From Mucilaginibacter sp. CSA2-8R (lineage in GTDB: Bacteria; Bacteroidota; Bacteroidia; Sphingobacteriales; Sphingobacteriaceae): a DNA stretch of 64,000 nucleotides. Made by a program: the position numbers and the translations under genes. The stretch spans positions 2,666,001 to 2,730,000 of the forward strand of contig NZ_CP152389.1 in the NCBI RefSeq assembly GCF_038806765.1, written 5' to 3'. This document shows positions 7,910 to 15,679 of this stretch, piece by piece; positions within the stretch are counted from its first letter, which is position 1, and every line of letters begins with the position of its first letter. The notes under the pieces were generated by a model. That model did no database searches, was not told where the DNA came from, and worked only from the letters and a program-made list of their open reading frames with translations.

Positions 7910-7935
7910 GTAAAAAATGCATATAAAAGTTATGC
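7903..7935 (-). promoter_or_regulatory. ArgR-like inverted repeats overlapping the -33 region
   Basis: Three half-sites alternate in orientation: TATGCA (7903-7908), TGCATA (7918-7923) and TATGC (7931-7935). The outer two each form an inverted repeat with the middle one (spacers 9 and 7 nt). The GCATA-N7-TATGC unit resembles the 18-bp ARG box in size and AT-rich centre. It overlaps the candidate -33 element, as expected for a repressor site. The remaining bases of 7936-8123 are AT-rich and I see nothing else in them. Confidence 0.35.
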
Positions 7936-8123
7936 TTTTGTAAATTATTCATGTTGATAGCATTTGTATAATTAATCAACTTATTTACAGCATCTTACGC
8001 AGGGTATTTATGAAATAAAATATTGGCATTATTTAATATAAATGATACCACTATTACCACGAAGCATTTTGAGCAGATTTTGAAGGCACGGAAACACTTA
8101 TAAAAAAGCGCTGTTGTGCTATC

Positions 8124-8627
8124 ATGTCCGATGCTCCTTTAATATTAACCGTAAAACTTGACGACGATAGCCAGCAATATTTTGACCAGCTTCGCGAGGC
8201 GCACTTTCCACCCGAGCGTAATTACCTGGCTGCTCATTTAACACTGTTTCATCACTTGCCGCCCAATCAATTACAGTTAATTAATGATATTGACGCTATA
8301 GCCAAGCGTTACTCAACGTTATCGTTAGAGGCTACTGAAGTAAAAAGTATCGGTAACGGAGTAGCGTTTAGTATTGAATGCCCGGCTTTAGGGCATTTAC
8401 ATAGCTATTTACAAAAATTATGGTTCGATTGGCTTACTCCACAAGACCGCCAACGGCTGTGGGCGCACATCACCGTGCAAAACAAAGTATCGCCCGAGCT
8501 GGCTCGTTCTCTGAAGGCCGAGCTTACAGAACAATTTAAACCTTTTACCGCTAAAGGTGTCGGGTTAAGCCTTTATGAGTATAAAAACGGCCCATGGGAT
8601 TTTGTAAGGACTTTTGATTTTAGTTAA
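8124..8627 (+). CDS. 2'-5' RNA ligase / 2H phosphoesterase family protein
   Basis: 167 aa with the two HxT signature motifs of the 2H phosphoesterase superfamily: H38-L-T40 (followed by LFHHLP) and H115-I-T117. The spacing and length match the ThpR/LigT-like family, which acts on 2',3'-cyclic phosphates or related RNA ends. The physiological substrate is unknown. It stands alone on the plus strand, with a hairpin behind it. Confidence 0.85.
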   Translation: MSDAPLILTVKLDDDSQQYFDQLREAHFPPERNYLAAHLTLFHHLPPNQLQLINDIDAIAKRYSTLSLEATEVKSIGNGVAFSIECPALGHLHSYLQKLWFDWLTPQDRQRLWAHITVQNKVSPELARSLKAELTEQFKPFTAKGVGLSLYEYKNGPWDFVRTFDFS

Positions 8628-8632
8628 TCAAA

Positions 8633-8676
8633 AACAACCCCTGATAAGTGACTATTTATTAGTTATTTATCAGGGG
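8633..8676 (-). terminator. Terminator between the RNA ligase and aldo/keto reductase genes
   Basis: CCCCTGATAA (8638-8647) and TTATCAGGGG (8667-8676) pair over 10 bp, with a 19-nt loop that can itself pair partly. On the minus strand a T-rich run (TTGTTTTTG) follows, so it most likely ends the aldo/keto reductase transcript. Confidence 0.65.
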
Positions 8677-8706
8677 AATTAAAAGCTTTAGGTTTAAGTC
8701 AAAATG

Positions 8707-9666
8707 TTAGTAAGCGCTGGCTTCTGTCAGCTGATGTATAACTTCGGCTGGCAGTTTCAACTCAACGGCCTTGGCCAATTCGAGTAATTGCGGTACACTG
8801 GTTGCGCTTGCAATAGGCGCAGTAACACTTGGTCGGGCTATAACCCAAGCCAGGGCAACTGTTGCAGGGGTTGTACTGTAATTCTTTGCTACCTCATCCA
8901 GCGCATCAAGGATACGCATTCCCCTGTCATTCAAATATTTTTTGATTCCCTGGCCGCGTTTGCTTTTGTTTAGGTCAGCTTCCGACCGGTATTTTCCGGA
9001 CAAAAATCCGCTGGCCAAAGAGTAGTAGGTAATCACGCCTACGCTATTCTCCTGGCATACCGGCTCCAAATCCTTCTCGTAACCTTCTCGGTCATACAAA
9101 TTATACTCTGGCTGTAAACTCACATATCCTGGCAAATTCAATTCTTTACTCACCTGCAAAGATTCTTTGAGTCTGTCGGCGCCAAAGTTAGAAGTGCCTA
9201 TGGCTCTTACTTTACCCTCTTTAATTAATTGTGCATACGCTTCTAAAGTTTCCGGCACTGGTGTCTGCAAGTCGTCGTAGTGCGACTGGTATAAATCGAT
9301 GTGGTCTGTCTGCAAACGGCGTAACGAATCTTCGGCCGCCTTGATAATATAATCTTTAGATAAATTTTTACGGCTGTCGTTTGGCGACATGGCGCTGCCT
9401 ACTTTAGTAGCAATTACAACGTTGTTACGCTTACCGGTGTTTTTAAGCCACCGGCCAATGATAGTTTCCGATTCTCCGCCTTTATTACCAGGCACCCACC
9501 TTGAGTACACGTCGGCGGTATCAACACAGTCTAAGCCGTTATCAATAAATGCGTCAAGTAATTGAAAGGAGTTGCGTTCATCAATAGTCCATCCAAATAC
9601 GTTACCACCAAAAACAAAAGGCACAATCGAAATTCCGGAATTTCCTAAACTTCTTTTTTCCATCAC
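8707..9666 (-). CDS. Aldo/keto reductase
   Basis: A 319-aa NADPH-dependent oxidoreductase with a TIM barrel. The full catalytic tetrad is visible: D49 and Y54 in DTADVYS, K88 in IATKVG and H129 in LYQSHYDD. The N-terminus (RSLGNSGISIVP) and the E-x-L-x2-L-x7-R-x2-G-x-S-N-F region are typical of the YajO/Tas-like subgroup. Substrate unknown. It is probably cotranscribed with the 83-aa gene 10 bp upstream. The second Met is an equally likely start. Confidence 0.93.
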   Translation of the reverse strand: MMEKRSLGNSGISIVPFVFGGNVFGWTIDERNSFQLLDAFIDNGLDCVDTADVYSRWVPGNKGGESETIIGRWLKNTGKRNNVVIATKVGSAMSPNDSRKNLSKDYIIKAAEDSLRRLQTDHIDLYQSHYDDLQTPVPETLEAYAQLIKEGKVRAIGTSNFGADRLKESLQVSKELNLPGYVSLQPEYNLYDREGYEKDLEPVCQENSVGVITYYSLASGFLSGKYRSEADLNKSKRGQGIKKYLNDRGMRILDALDEVAKNYSTTPATVALAWVIARPSVTAPIASATSVPQLLELAKAVELKLPAEVIHQLTEASAY

Positions 9667-9676
9667 AAATAGCTGG

Positions 9677-9928
9677 TTAAATGGCAGTTGTATTGTCTAC
9701 TTTACTTATTTGTTCAACTAACTCGTCTACCCAGCCGGCAAAGTAAGGTTCGCTGCCGCTAACACGGTGCCATTGGCCATTCGGATCCTGTACAATAAGC
9801 ATCTGTATAGTTCCGTCAATGGCGCTAAACTCGTAAGCACGGTTGTAGCCTGGATAATTTATCATAGTTGCTATTCCTTCAACCGAAGAGTCAGATCCTG
9901 TAAGTACTGCATCAAATTGCTGTTCCAT
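9677..9928 (-). CDS. Hypothetical protein (83 aa)
   Basis: I do not recognise the family. It is an acidic soluble protein without signal peptide or membrane segment. It contains a predicted beta-rich stretch (IQMLIVQDPNGQWHRVSG) and a C-terminal amphipathic helix. It lies 10 bp upstream of the aldo/keto reductase on the same strand, so the two are probably cotranscribed. Divergent from the MBL hydrolase gene. Confidence 0.65.
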   Translation of the reverse strand: MEQQFDAVLTGSDSSVEGIATMINYPGYNRAYEFSAIDGTIQMLIVQDPNGQWHRVSGSEPYFAGWVDELVEQISKVDNTTAI

Positions 9929-10070
9929 AATATATATGTTATTTCAGGGTATGTTATAGTATCCAATAATAACCTGTTACACTAATTTGTTTGGCGTTTA
10001 CACTACTTAAAGTTTTCCCTTAAAAACTATTAATTATAAAATATTGTTATAATGGCAACAAGTCCAACTT

Positions 10071-11006
10071 ATGAATTTTAATAAAGGAGTTAAATATTTC
10101 CAGGTTGCCCAAGGTGTTTGGGGAATGCGAATTTTATTTGTAAATGTATATATCGTTGCTAACAGACGTGGTTTCCCTAAAGGCTGGGTATTGGTAGATA
10201 CCGGCGTGCAAGGCTCAGCTAAAAGGATTATTGCTATGGCCGAGTCAATATTTGGTGCCGGTACTAAACCGTCTGCTATTGTGCTTACCCACGCCCATTC
10301 AGATCATACCGGTGGCTTAGAAGAGTTGCTGGAACACTGGCATGTTCCGGTTTATGCACACGAGTTAGAAACGCCTTATTTAACAGGAAAATCGTCATAT
10401 CCACCTGCAGATCCTACTGTAGGAGAAGGCGTCATGTCTTTGATGTCGGTATTTTTCCGTAAGAAACCGTTAGACATCGGAGATGCTCTGCGCGTTATTA
10501 ACATGGAGGATGGCGTACCTGAATTACCCGAATGGAAAGTAATACACACCCCCGGACATACGCCCGGACATGTATCACTATTTTTGCCGTTGAACACCAC
10601 GTTGATTGCTGGTGATGCCTTTGTTACTACCAAACCAGAATCGGCTATTTACGCTCTGGGGAATATTAAAAAAATGTCTGGCCCGCCAAAATACATGACT
10701 ACAGATTGGGCTGCAGCAGAAGAATCGGTTAAAAAATTATCAGACTTGCAGCCACGCATCGCCGCTACCGGTCATGGGCCAGTTATGCGTGGTCGCGAAT
10801 TGCAGGAAGAATTAAAGCGCCTGGCTAACGACTTCAAAAAACTCGCGGTGCCTAACGGAGGGCGCTACGCCGAGCATGCCGCTTATGCCAGTGATAAAGG
10901 TACACAATATGTGCCTCCGTTTAAATCAACCACCAAGTTTAAAGTGGGAGTAGGCTTACTGGGCGCAGTAGTTGGTTTTGCAATTACGCGCGTGTTGATA
11001 GATTAA
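10071..11006 (+). CDS. MBL-fold metallo-hydrolase
   Basis: 311 aa. The metal-binding motif H74-x-H76-x-D78-H79 is intact, followed by HTPGHTPGH and G-D-A-F segments that supply further ligands, and a late histidine in A-T-G-H-G-P. The last 25 residues form a hydrophobic segment ending in a charged tail, suggesting a C-terminal membrane anchor, which is uncommon for the family. The substrate is unknown (the fold covers glyoxalase II, lactonases and others). The DUF3820 gene follows after 26 bp. Confidence 0.9.
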   Translation: MNFNKGVKYFQVAQGVWGMRILFVNVYIVANRRGFPKGWVLVDTGVQGSAKRIIAMAESIFGAGTKPSAIVLTHAHSDHTGGLEELLEHWHVPVYAHELETPYLTGKSSYPPADPTVGEGVMSLMSVFFRKKPLDIGDALRVINMEDGVPELPEWKVIHTPGHTPGHVSLFLPLNTTLIAGDAFVTTKPESAIYALGNIKKMSGPPKYMTTDWAAAEESVKKLSDLQPRIAATGHGPVMRGRELQEELKRLANDFKKLAVPNGGRYAEHAAYASDKGTQYVPPFKSTTKFKVGVGLLGAVVGFAITRVLID

Positions 11007-11020
11007 ACCTTTTAAAAGCC

Positions 11021-11028
11021 TACTTTTG
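11021..11028 (+). promoter_or_regulatory. -7 box directly before the DUF3820 start codon
   Basis: TACTTTTG matches TAnnTTTG exactly and ends 4 nt before the GTG start at 11033. The transcript would begin at or next to the start codon. A TTG lies 23 bp upstream. Confidence 0.5.
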
Positions 11029-11032
11029 CGGG

Positions 11033-11272
11033 GTGGAAAACATTACGCCAAACCCGCAAATATTGGTAGACATTGTGAGAGTGCCTATGCCTTTCGGTAA
11101 ATATAAAGGTACCTTATTATGCGATTTGCCTGTAAGCTACCTGGAATGGATGAACCGCGGAGGATGGCCCGCAGGTAAATTGGGTATGATGCTGGCCACT
11201 GTTTATGAAATTAAACTAAACGGACTTACTGCATTATTACATTCTGTAAAGAATTCAGTAAGTCCACGTTAA
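11033..11272 (+). CDS. DUF3820 family protein
   Basis: A 79-aa protein of the DUF3820 family, recognised from MPFGKYKG (residues 18-25) followed by LPVSYLEW. The function of the family is unknown; a link to quorum-sensing regulators has been suggested for distant members but nothing here supports it. It begins with GTG at 11033; homologous sequence upstream of the internal MPFGKYKG supports this start rather than the internal Met. Confidence 0.8.
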   Translation: MENITPNPQILVDIVRVPMPFGKYKGTLLCDLPVSYLEWMNRGGWPAGKLGMMLATVYEIKLNGLTALLHSVKNSVSPR

Positions 11273-11294
11273 TGTCAATTACGTTTATTAGTAT

Positions 11295-11951
11295 ATGATG
11301 AAGAAGATAATTATATACTTATGCCTAGTCTTAGTTTTTAGCAGTTGCGCCGACGGACAGCCTGGTCAAAATAACCAGTTTGCCACTTTACCTAAGCCCG
11401 CAGCTGGCGAGGCCGTAGCCACTTTTGGCGGCGGCTGTTTTTGGGCCATGAGCGAAGCATTGCTTGAGTTGCGCGGTGTAAACCGGGTTATATCAGGATA
11501 TGCAGGCGGTCATACTAAAAACCCTACTTATGAGGATGTATGCACACGTAATACTGGTCATGCTGAAACGGTACAGGTTTATTATGATCCTAAACTGATT
11601 AGTTATACTACATTGGTTGATGCTTTTTTTTACGCACATGATCCGACAACGTTAAACAGACAAGGGCCTGACGAAGGTACTGATTACCGTTCAATTGCCT
11701 TTTATCGAACGCCGCAGGAGAAACAGATCTTAGAGCAGGAGATAGCCAAAATAAACCTGTCAAAGCACTACCCGGCTAAAATTGTAACGCAAGTGGCGCC
11801 TTTTTCGGCTTTTTATCCGGCCGAAAAATATCATCAGGGTTACTACCGGCTTCACTTAGATGATAACGCTTACCTTACTTCGGTGTCGATGCCTAAGATC
11901 ATGAAAATGCGGAAAGCCATGAAAGCACAGTTAAAGCCGGAGTTTAAATAA
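11295..11951 (+). CDS. msrA: Peptide-methionine (S)-S-oxide reductase, lipoprotein form
   Basis: 218 aa. It repairs oxidised methionine in proteins using thioredoxin-type reductants. The catalytic motif G-C-F-W is at C48. The first 18 residues are a lipoprotein signal (LVLVFSSC), so the enzyme would be anchored in the periplasm or outer membrane and act on envelope proteins, unlike the cytosolic form. The AEKYHQGYY segment near the C-terminus is typical. It ends base-to-base against corA on the other strand. Confidence 0.93.
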   Translation: MMKKIIIYLCLVLVFSSCADGQPGQNNQFATLPKPAAGEAVATFGGGCFWAMSEALLELRGVNRVISGYAGGHTKNPTYEDVCTRNTGHAETVQVYYDPKLISYTTLVDAFFYAHDPTTLNRQGPDEGTDYRSIAFYRTPQEKQILEQEIAKINLSKHYPAKIVTQVAPFSAFYPAEKYHQGYYRLHLDDNAYLTSVSMPKIMKMRKAMKAQLKPEFK

Positions 11952-13082
11952 CTATAAGCGGTTAAACCAACCTTTTTTCCAAAAGAAGAGCACTTGTAGC
12001 AATCCAATTACCAGCATAATACCTACACAATACAGGTATCCATGCGGCTCATAAAGCTCGGGCATATTGGCGGGCAAACGGTGGTTGGTATCAGGATCAG
12101 TGGGGGCGAAGTTCATTCCGTACACACCGGCCACAAAAGTAAGCGGAATGAAGATGACTGATATTATGGTAAGTACCTTCATGATCTCGTTCATGCGGTT
12201 ACTTACCATTGACAGGTATAAGTCGATGTTACTTGCACTAATCTCTTTGTAGCTCTCAATCAGATCAATAATCTGGATACAATGGTCGTATGCATCCCGC
12301 AAATAGGTTTTGGTCTCTTTGGTAATCAGCGGACTTTCCGTACGGATCATATCGTTAATCTTGTCGCGCTCGGGCCAGCTTGCCCGGCGCAATACGATAA
12401 GTGTACGCTTCAAATGCTGTGTATCGTACATGATTGTTTTGTCTGCCTTGTCGTAGATGCGATCTTCAATAGCTTCTAATTCATCGCCAATCTGATTAAG
12501 AGCAACAAAATACCAGTCAATAACAGTATCAAACAAAGCATAACAAATAAAGCCTGGGCCTAATGTGCGGATAGGGCTTTTCTGCGCTGTAAGTCGTTTT
12601 TCAAGGCCCTCAAAGTTTTCCTCGTAGGTTTCCTCAAAACTTATAACCATGTTATCGCGCACAATAACCGAAAATTGTGAATTGGCTAACTCACAATTTT
12701 CGTCAGTAGTAATTAACCGGCTGGTACCAAAAACGTATTGGTCATACTCATCAAACTTAGGTCGCTGATGTGTATTCATAATATCCTCGAGCACTAAGTC
12801 GCTGATGTTTAAACGATGACCTATTTCTTCGATAAGCTTAACGTCACCCAAGCCGTTAATTTTAATCCAATGGGTATGGTCTGTGCACTCGTTTAGCTGG
12901 TCAAATATAGTCGATATATTTTCGCCGATAGAGGTTACCAGCTCCTGTGCTTTGTATGAATATATTTTGATATGCGGCTTAAGCGCCCCTTCGGGTACAC
13001 GGATAAGACCCGGCCGATCGCCTACGTTGCCGGCTCTTTTATTGATCTTCGAAGATTTACGCTTGCGTTGCGCCAGATTCAT
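11952..13082 (-). CDS. corA: Magnesium/cobalt transporter CorA
   Basis: 376 aa. A large N-terminal cytoplasmic domain is followed by two C-terminal membrane helices. The first ends with the family signature YGMNF, and the short C-terminus is basic. CorA forms a pentameric channel for Mg2+ uptake. The Lys/Arg-rich N-terminal extension is longer than in E. coli. The WbqC-like gene ends one base before its start, so the two are probably cotranscribed. A second Mg2+ transporter, mgtE, is encoded at 23.5 kb. Confidence 0.93.
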   Translation of the reverse strand: MNLAQRKRKSSKINKRAGNVGDRPGLIRVPEGALKPHIKIYSYKAQELVTSIGENISTIFDQLNECTDHTHWIKINGLGDVKLIEEIGHRLNISDLVLEDIMNTHQRPKFDEYDQYVFGTSRLITTDENCELANSQFSVIVRDNMVISFEETYEENFEGLEKRLTAQKSPIRTLGPGFICYALFDTVIDWYFVALNQIGDELEAIEDRIYDKADKTIMYDTQHLKRTLIVLRRASWPERDKINDMIRTESPLITKETKTYLRDAYDHCIQIIDLIESYKEISASNIDLYLSMVSNRMNEIMKVLTIISVIFIPLTFVAGVYGMNFAPTDPDTNHRLPANMPELYEPHGYLYCVGIMLVIGLLQVLFFWKKGWFNRL

Positions 13083-13691
13083 TTACAGGTAGTTTAAAGA
13101 TTGCGGGCCTTGGTTAAAAAGTAAGTCTACAATGCTTAAATTTTTAATAAAGCCTTTACGTTCTTCAAAAACCTGAAAGTATGGTTTTTGTTCAAAAACT
13201 GATTCCTTCTTTGGATTGATGGTGTTGCGGTAGTCAGCCATTAAATCATAATGACGATGATATTCGGTAGTATATTCAAATTTTAAAGGCAGCTTCAAGA
13301 ATTTAAGGATCATGGTTAACATCTGCTCATTGTAGTCGAATAGGTAAGTAAATTCCTGCTCGTAAAATCGGGCAAAATCATCTTCATAAAATTCAAAATA
13401 GGCCGAACGGCGATAGCAAGCCTGCAAACTCATCCAATGCAAACGCTGCCAGTTAAAATCATTGCTAATCTTTACATCGCTTACCGGCGTGTGTACCTTT
13501 GCGCCTTTAACTACCGGTACAACTAAAGCCAATACCCCATCCGGAGAATATATATTGGCCCGGTTACGGTAAGTCTGCTTTGGGAAATGCTCGTGCTTTT
13601 CGATAATAACGCTTTGCCTGTGCCGGTTAAATACAGTAAAGTACTCAACTGGTGGTAGATAAAACATGGGGAGCAACGCGCCGTTTTCCAT
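13083..13691 (-). CDS. WbqC family protein
   Basis: 202 aa, recognised as the WbqC-like family from its early LPPVEYFTVF and the R-N-R-A-N-I-Y-S-P-D-G and H-W-x-S-L-Q-A-C-Y-R-R-S segments. WbqC proteins occur in polysaccharide clusters but are also widespread in Bacteroidota outside them. The biochemical role is not established. Immediately upstream of corA, divergent from the LpxL-like acyltransferase (12 bp). Confidence 0.85.
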   Translation of the reverse strand: MENGALLPMFYLPPVEYFTVFNRHRQSVIIEKHEHFPKQTYRNRANIYSPDGVLALVVPVVKGAKVHTPVSDVKISNDFNWQRLHWMSLQACYRRSAYFEFYEDDFARFYEQEFTYLFDYNEQMLTMILKFLKLPLKFEYTTEYHRHYDLMADYRNTINPKKESVFEQKPYFQVFEERKGFIKNLSIVDLLFNQGPQSLNYL

Positions 13692-13703
13692 TAGAGATTA
13701 TTT

Positions 13704-14618
13704 ATGTTTGCAACTTCAATTTTTGCGAAAGTAATGATAAGAAAAGGTTTTTCAAGCTTAGGTACGGTTTTGCTTTACCTGATTTCATTGCTGCCTTTTT
13801 TTGTACTTTATCTGATTGCTGATTTTATTTACCTGGTTTTATTTTACGTAATTAAATACCGCCGGGCAGTAGTGCAGCAAAATCTGGCTAACGCTTTTCC
13901 CGAAAAGCCGTTACACGAACGGCAACAGATCGAAAAGAAATACTACCGTTACTTAGCCGACCTGATGGTAGAAACTGTAAAGCTCAGAACCATCTCTCGG
14001 CGGCAGGTTGACCGCCGCTTTACGGTAACTAATTACGAAGCTGTTGAAAAAGCATTTGCCGGCGGGCAAAGTGTGATTGGCGCTGTGGGCCATTACGGTA
14101 ACTGGGAGTTGGGCGCGCTAAAGTTTAGTATACTTACCGATAAACCACGTTTGGTGGTTTACAAACCGTTGAATAATCTCATTTTCAACAGCTATTTTAC
14201 CAGGATGCGTTCGCGCTTTGGCGCCTCTTTGGTGCCTATGAAAGGCGCTATGCGAAAAATGGTAGAGTTACGACGACAGCAAACCATGACACTTTTAGTG
14301 AGTGACCAAATACCTTCACGCGAAGAAGTAACTTACTTTACAAACTTTTTAAACCAGCCCACTGCCGTTTTTTTAGGAGTCGAAAAACTGGCTAAATCAT
14401 TGAACAGCGCTGTTATATTTTGTGATATACGCCGGATAAAAAGAGGATATTATAATTGTAACTTCGTGCCTTTATTTTATGACGCCAAACACACCGCCGA
14501 GTACGAAATTACCAACGCACATGTGCGCTATCTGGAACAGGTTATCCGCGAAGAGCCTCAGTACTGGCTGTGGTCGCATAAACGGTGGAAATACAAGCCC
14601 GAGGATATAGCTAAATGA
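13704..14618 (+). CDS. Lysophospholipid/lipid A acyltransferase, LpxL/HtrB family
   Basis: 304 aa. An N-terminal membrane segment (about residues 20-50) anchors it to the inner membrane. The HxxxxE motif of the family is H130-Y-G-N-W-E135. It adds a secondary acyl chain to lipid A or a related lipid. A more conserved start may be M11. Its stop overlaps the start of the glycosyltransferase by 4 bp (ATGA), indicating translational coupling and a shared envelope role. Confidence 0.92.
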   Translation: MFATSIFAKVMIRKGFSSLGTVLLYLISLLPFFVLYLIADFIYLVLFYVIKYRRAVVQQNLANAFPEKPLHERQQIEKKYYRYLADLMVETVKLRTISRRQVDRRFTVTNYEAVEKAFAGGQSVIGAVGHYGNWELGALKFSILTDKPRLVVYKPLNNLIFNSYFTRMRSRFGASLVPMKGAMRKMVELRRQQTMTLLVSDQIPSREEVTYFTNFLNQPTAVFLGVEKLAKSLNSAVIFCDIRRIKRGYYNCNFVPLFYDAKHTAEYEITNAHVRYLEQVIREEPQYWLWSHKRWKYKPEDIAK

Positions 14619-15679
14619 GTACTCAACCTACGGTTGCCGTTATAATTTTAAACTGGAACGGTATACACCATTTGAAGCAATTTTTACCGTCTGTACTCAA
14701 CAGTACATGGCCTGACTTGCATATTGTGGTTGGAGACAACGGCTCATCTGACGGTTCCGTAGCGTTTGTTCAATCCGAATACGGCGACCGAATCAAGGTT
14801 ATCGGGAATGATAAAAATTACGGTTACACCGGTGGCTACAATCGAGTGGTTGACCAAGTGGCCGCCGATTACTACATCCTGCTTAATTCTGATATTGAAG
14901 TTACACCCGGGTGGATTGAACCAGTGATTGCTATGATGGAGGCAGATGACCGCATTGCTGCCGCCGCGCCTAAAATTAAAGCATTCGACCGCAGAACGTA
15001 TTTTGAGCATGCCGGTGCAGCGGGCGGTTTTATTGATAATCTGGGTTATCCGTTTTGCCGCGGCCGTTTGTTTTTTGATGTAGAAGAAGATCGAGGGCAG
15101 TACGATGAATCCGGAGAAGTGTTTTGGGCATCAGGTGCAGCGCTGTTTATACGGAGCCGTTGCTGGCGAGAAACAGGTGGCTTTGACGAACAGTTTTTCG
15201 CACACATGGAAGAGATTGATTTGTGCTGGCGTTTAAAAAACAAAGGCTACAAAGTAATGTACTGTGCTCAAAGCACTGTTTACCACCTTGGCGGCGGCAC
15301 ACTGAATACCGAAAACCCATTTAAAACCTACTTAAACTTTCGCAACAACCTGTTGCTGCTCAAAAAGAACATGCCGCCGGTGCGTTCGGCCTGGGTTATA
15401 GGATTTAGATTTTGGCTTGACTTTTTAGCGCTAATCAGATTTTTAGGCGAAGGTAAGCGTAAAGACGCATGGGCAGTAAGCAGAGCACATCAGAGCTTTG
15501 TGGCAAGCTTTTTTAAGCAAAGCAGAAAAAAAAGTAAAGTATACCTAGAAAAAATGCATCATGAACAGCCACAACATGTTGCTAATTTAAGGGGCCTGTA
15601 CAAGCGCAGTATTGTAGTACAGTTTTTTGTTAAAAAGAAAACCCGCTTTACAGATTTGAATCCGAAGGATTTTCATTAA
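14615..15679 (+). CDS. Glycosyltransferase family 2, rhamnosyltransferase-like
   Basis: 354 aa. The GT-A fold begins with VIILNWNG and DNGSSDGS (nucleotide-sugar binding), then N-S-D-I-E as the DxD-like metal site and the E-E-I-D-L-C-W-R acceptor motif. C-terminal residues are basic and may contact the membrane. It probably decorates a surface glycan or lipopolysaccharide and is coupled to the preceding acyltransferase. The last 32 bp overlap the convergent mscS gene. Confidence 0.93.
   Translation: MSTQPTVAVIILNWNGIHHLKQFLPSVLNSTWPDLHIVVGDNGSSDGSVAFVQSEYGDRIKVIGNDKNYGYTGGYNRVVDQVAADYYILLNSDIEVTPGWIEPVIAMMEADDRIAAAAPKIKAFDRRTYFEHAGAAGGFIDNLGYPFCRGRLFFDVEEDRGQYDESGEVFWASGAALFIRSRCWRETGGFDEQFFAHMEEIDLCWRLKNKGYKVMYCAQSTVYHLGGGTLNTENPFKTYLNFRNNLLLLKKNMPPVRSAWVIGFRFWLDFLALIRFLGEGKRKDAWAVSRAHQSFVASFFKQSRKKSKVYLEKMHHEQPQHVANLRGLYKRSIVVQFFVKKKTRFTDLNPKDFH

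Noticed and set aside
10054..10083. Nine-codon upstream ORF overlapping the MBL hydrolase start codon
   Set aside because: Very short, no regulatory codon pattern and no hairpin; chance ORF is more likely.
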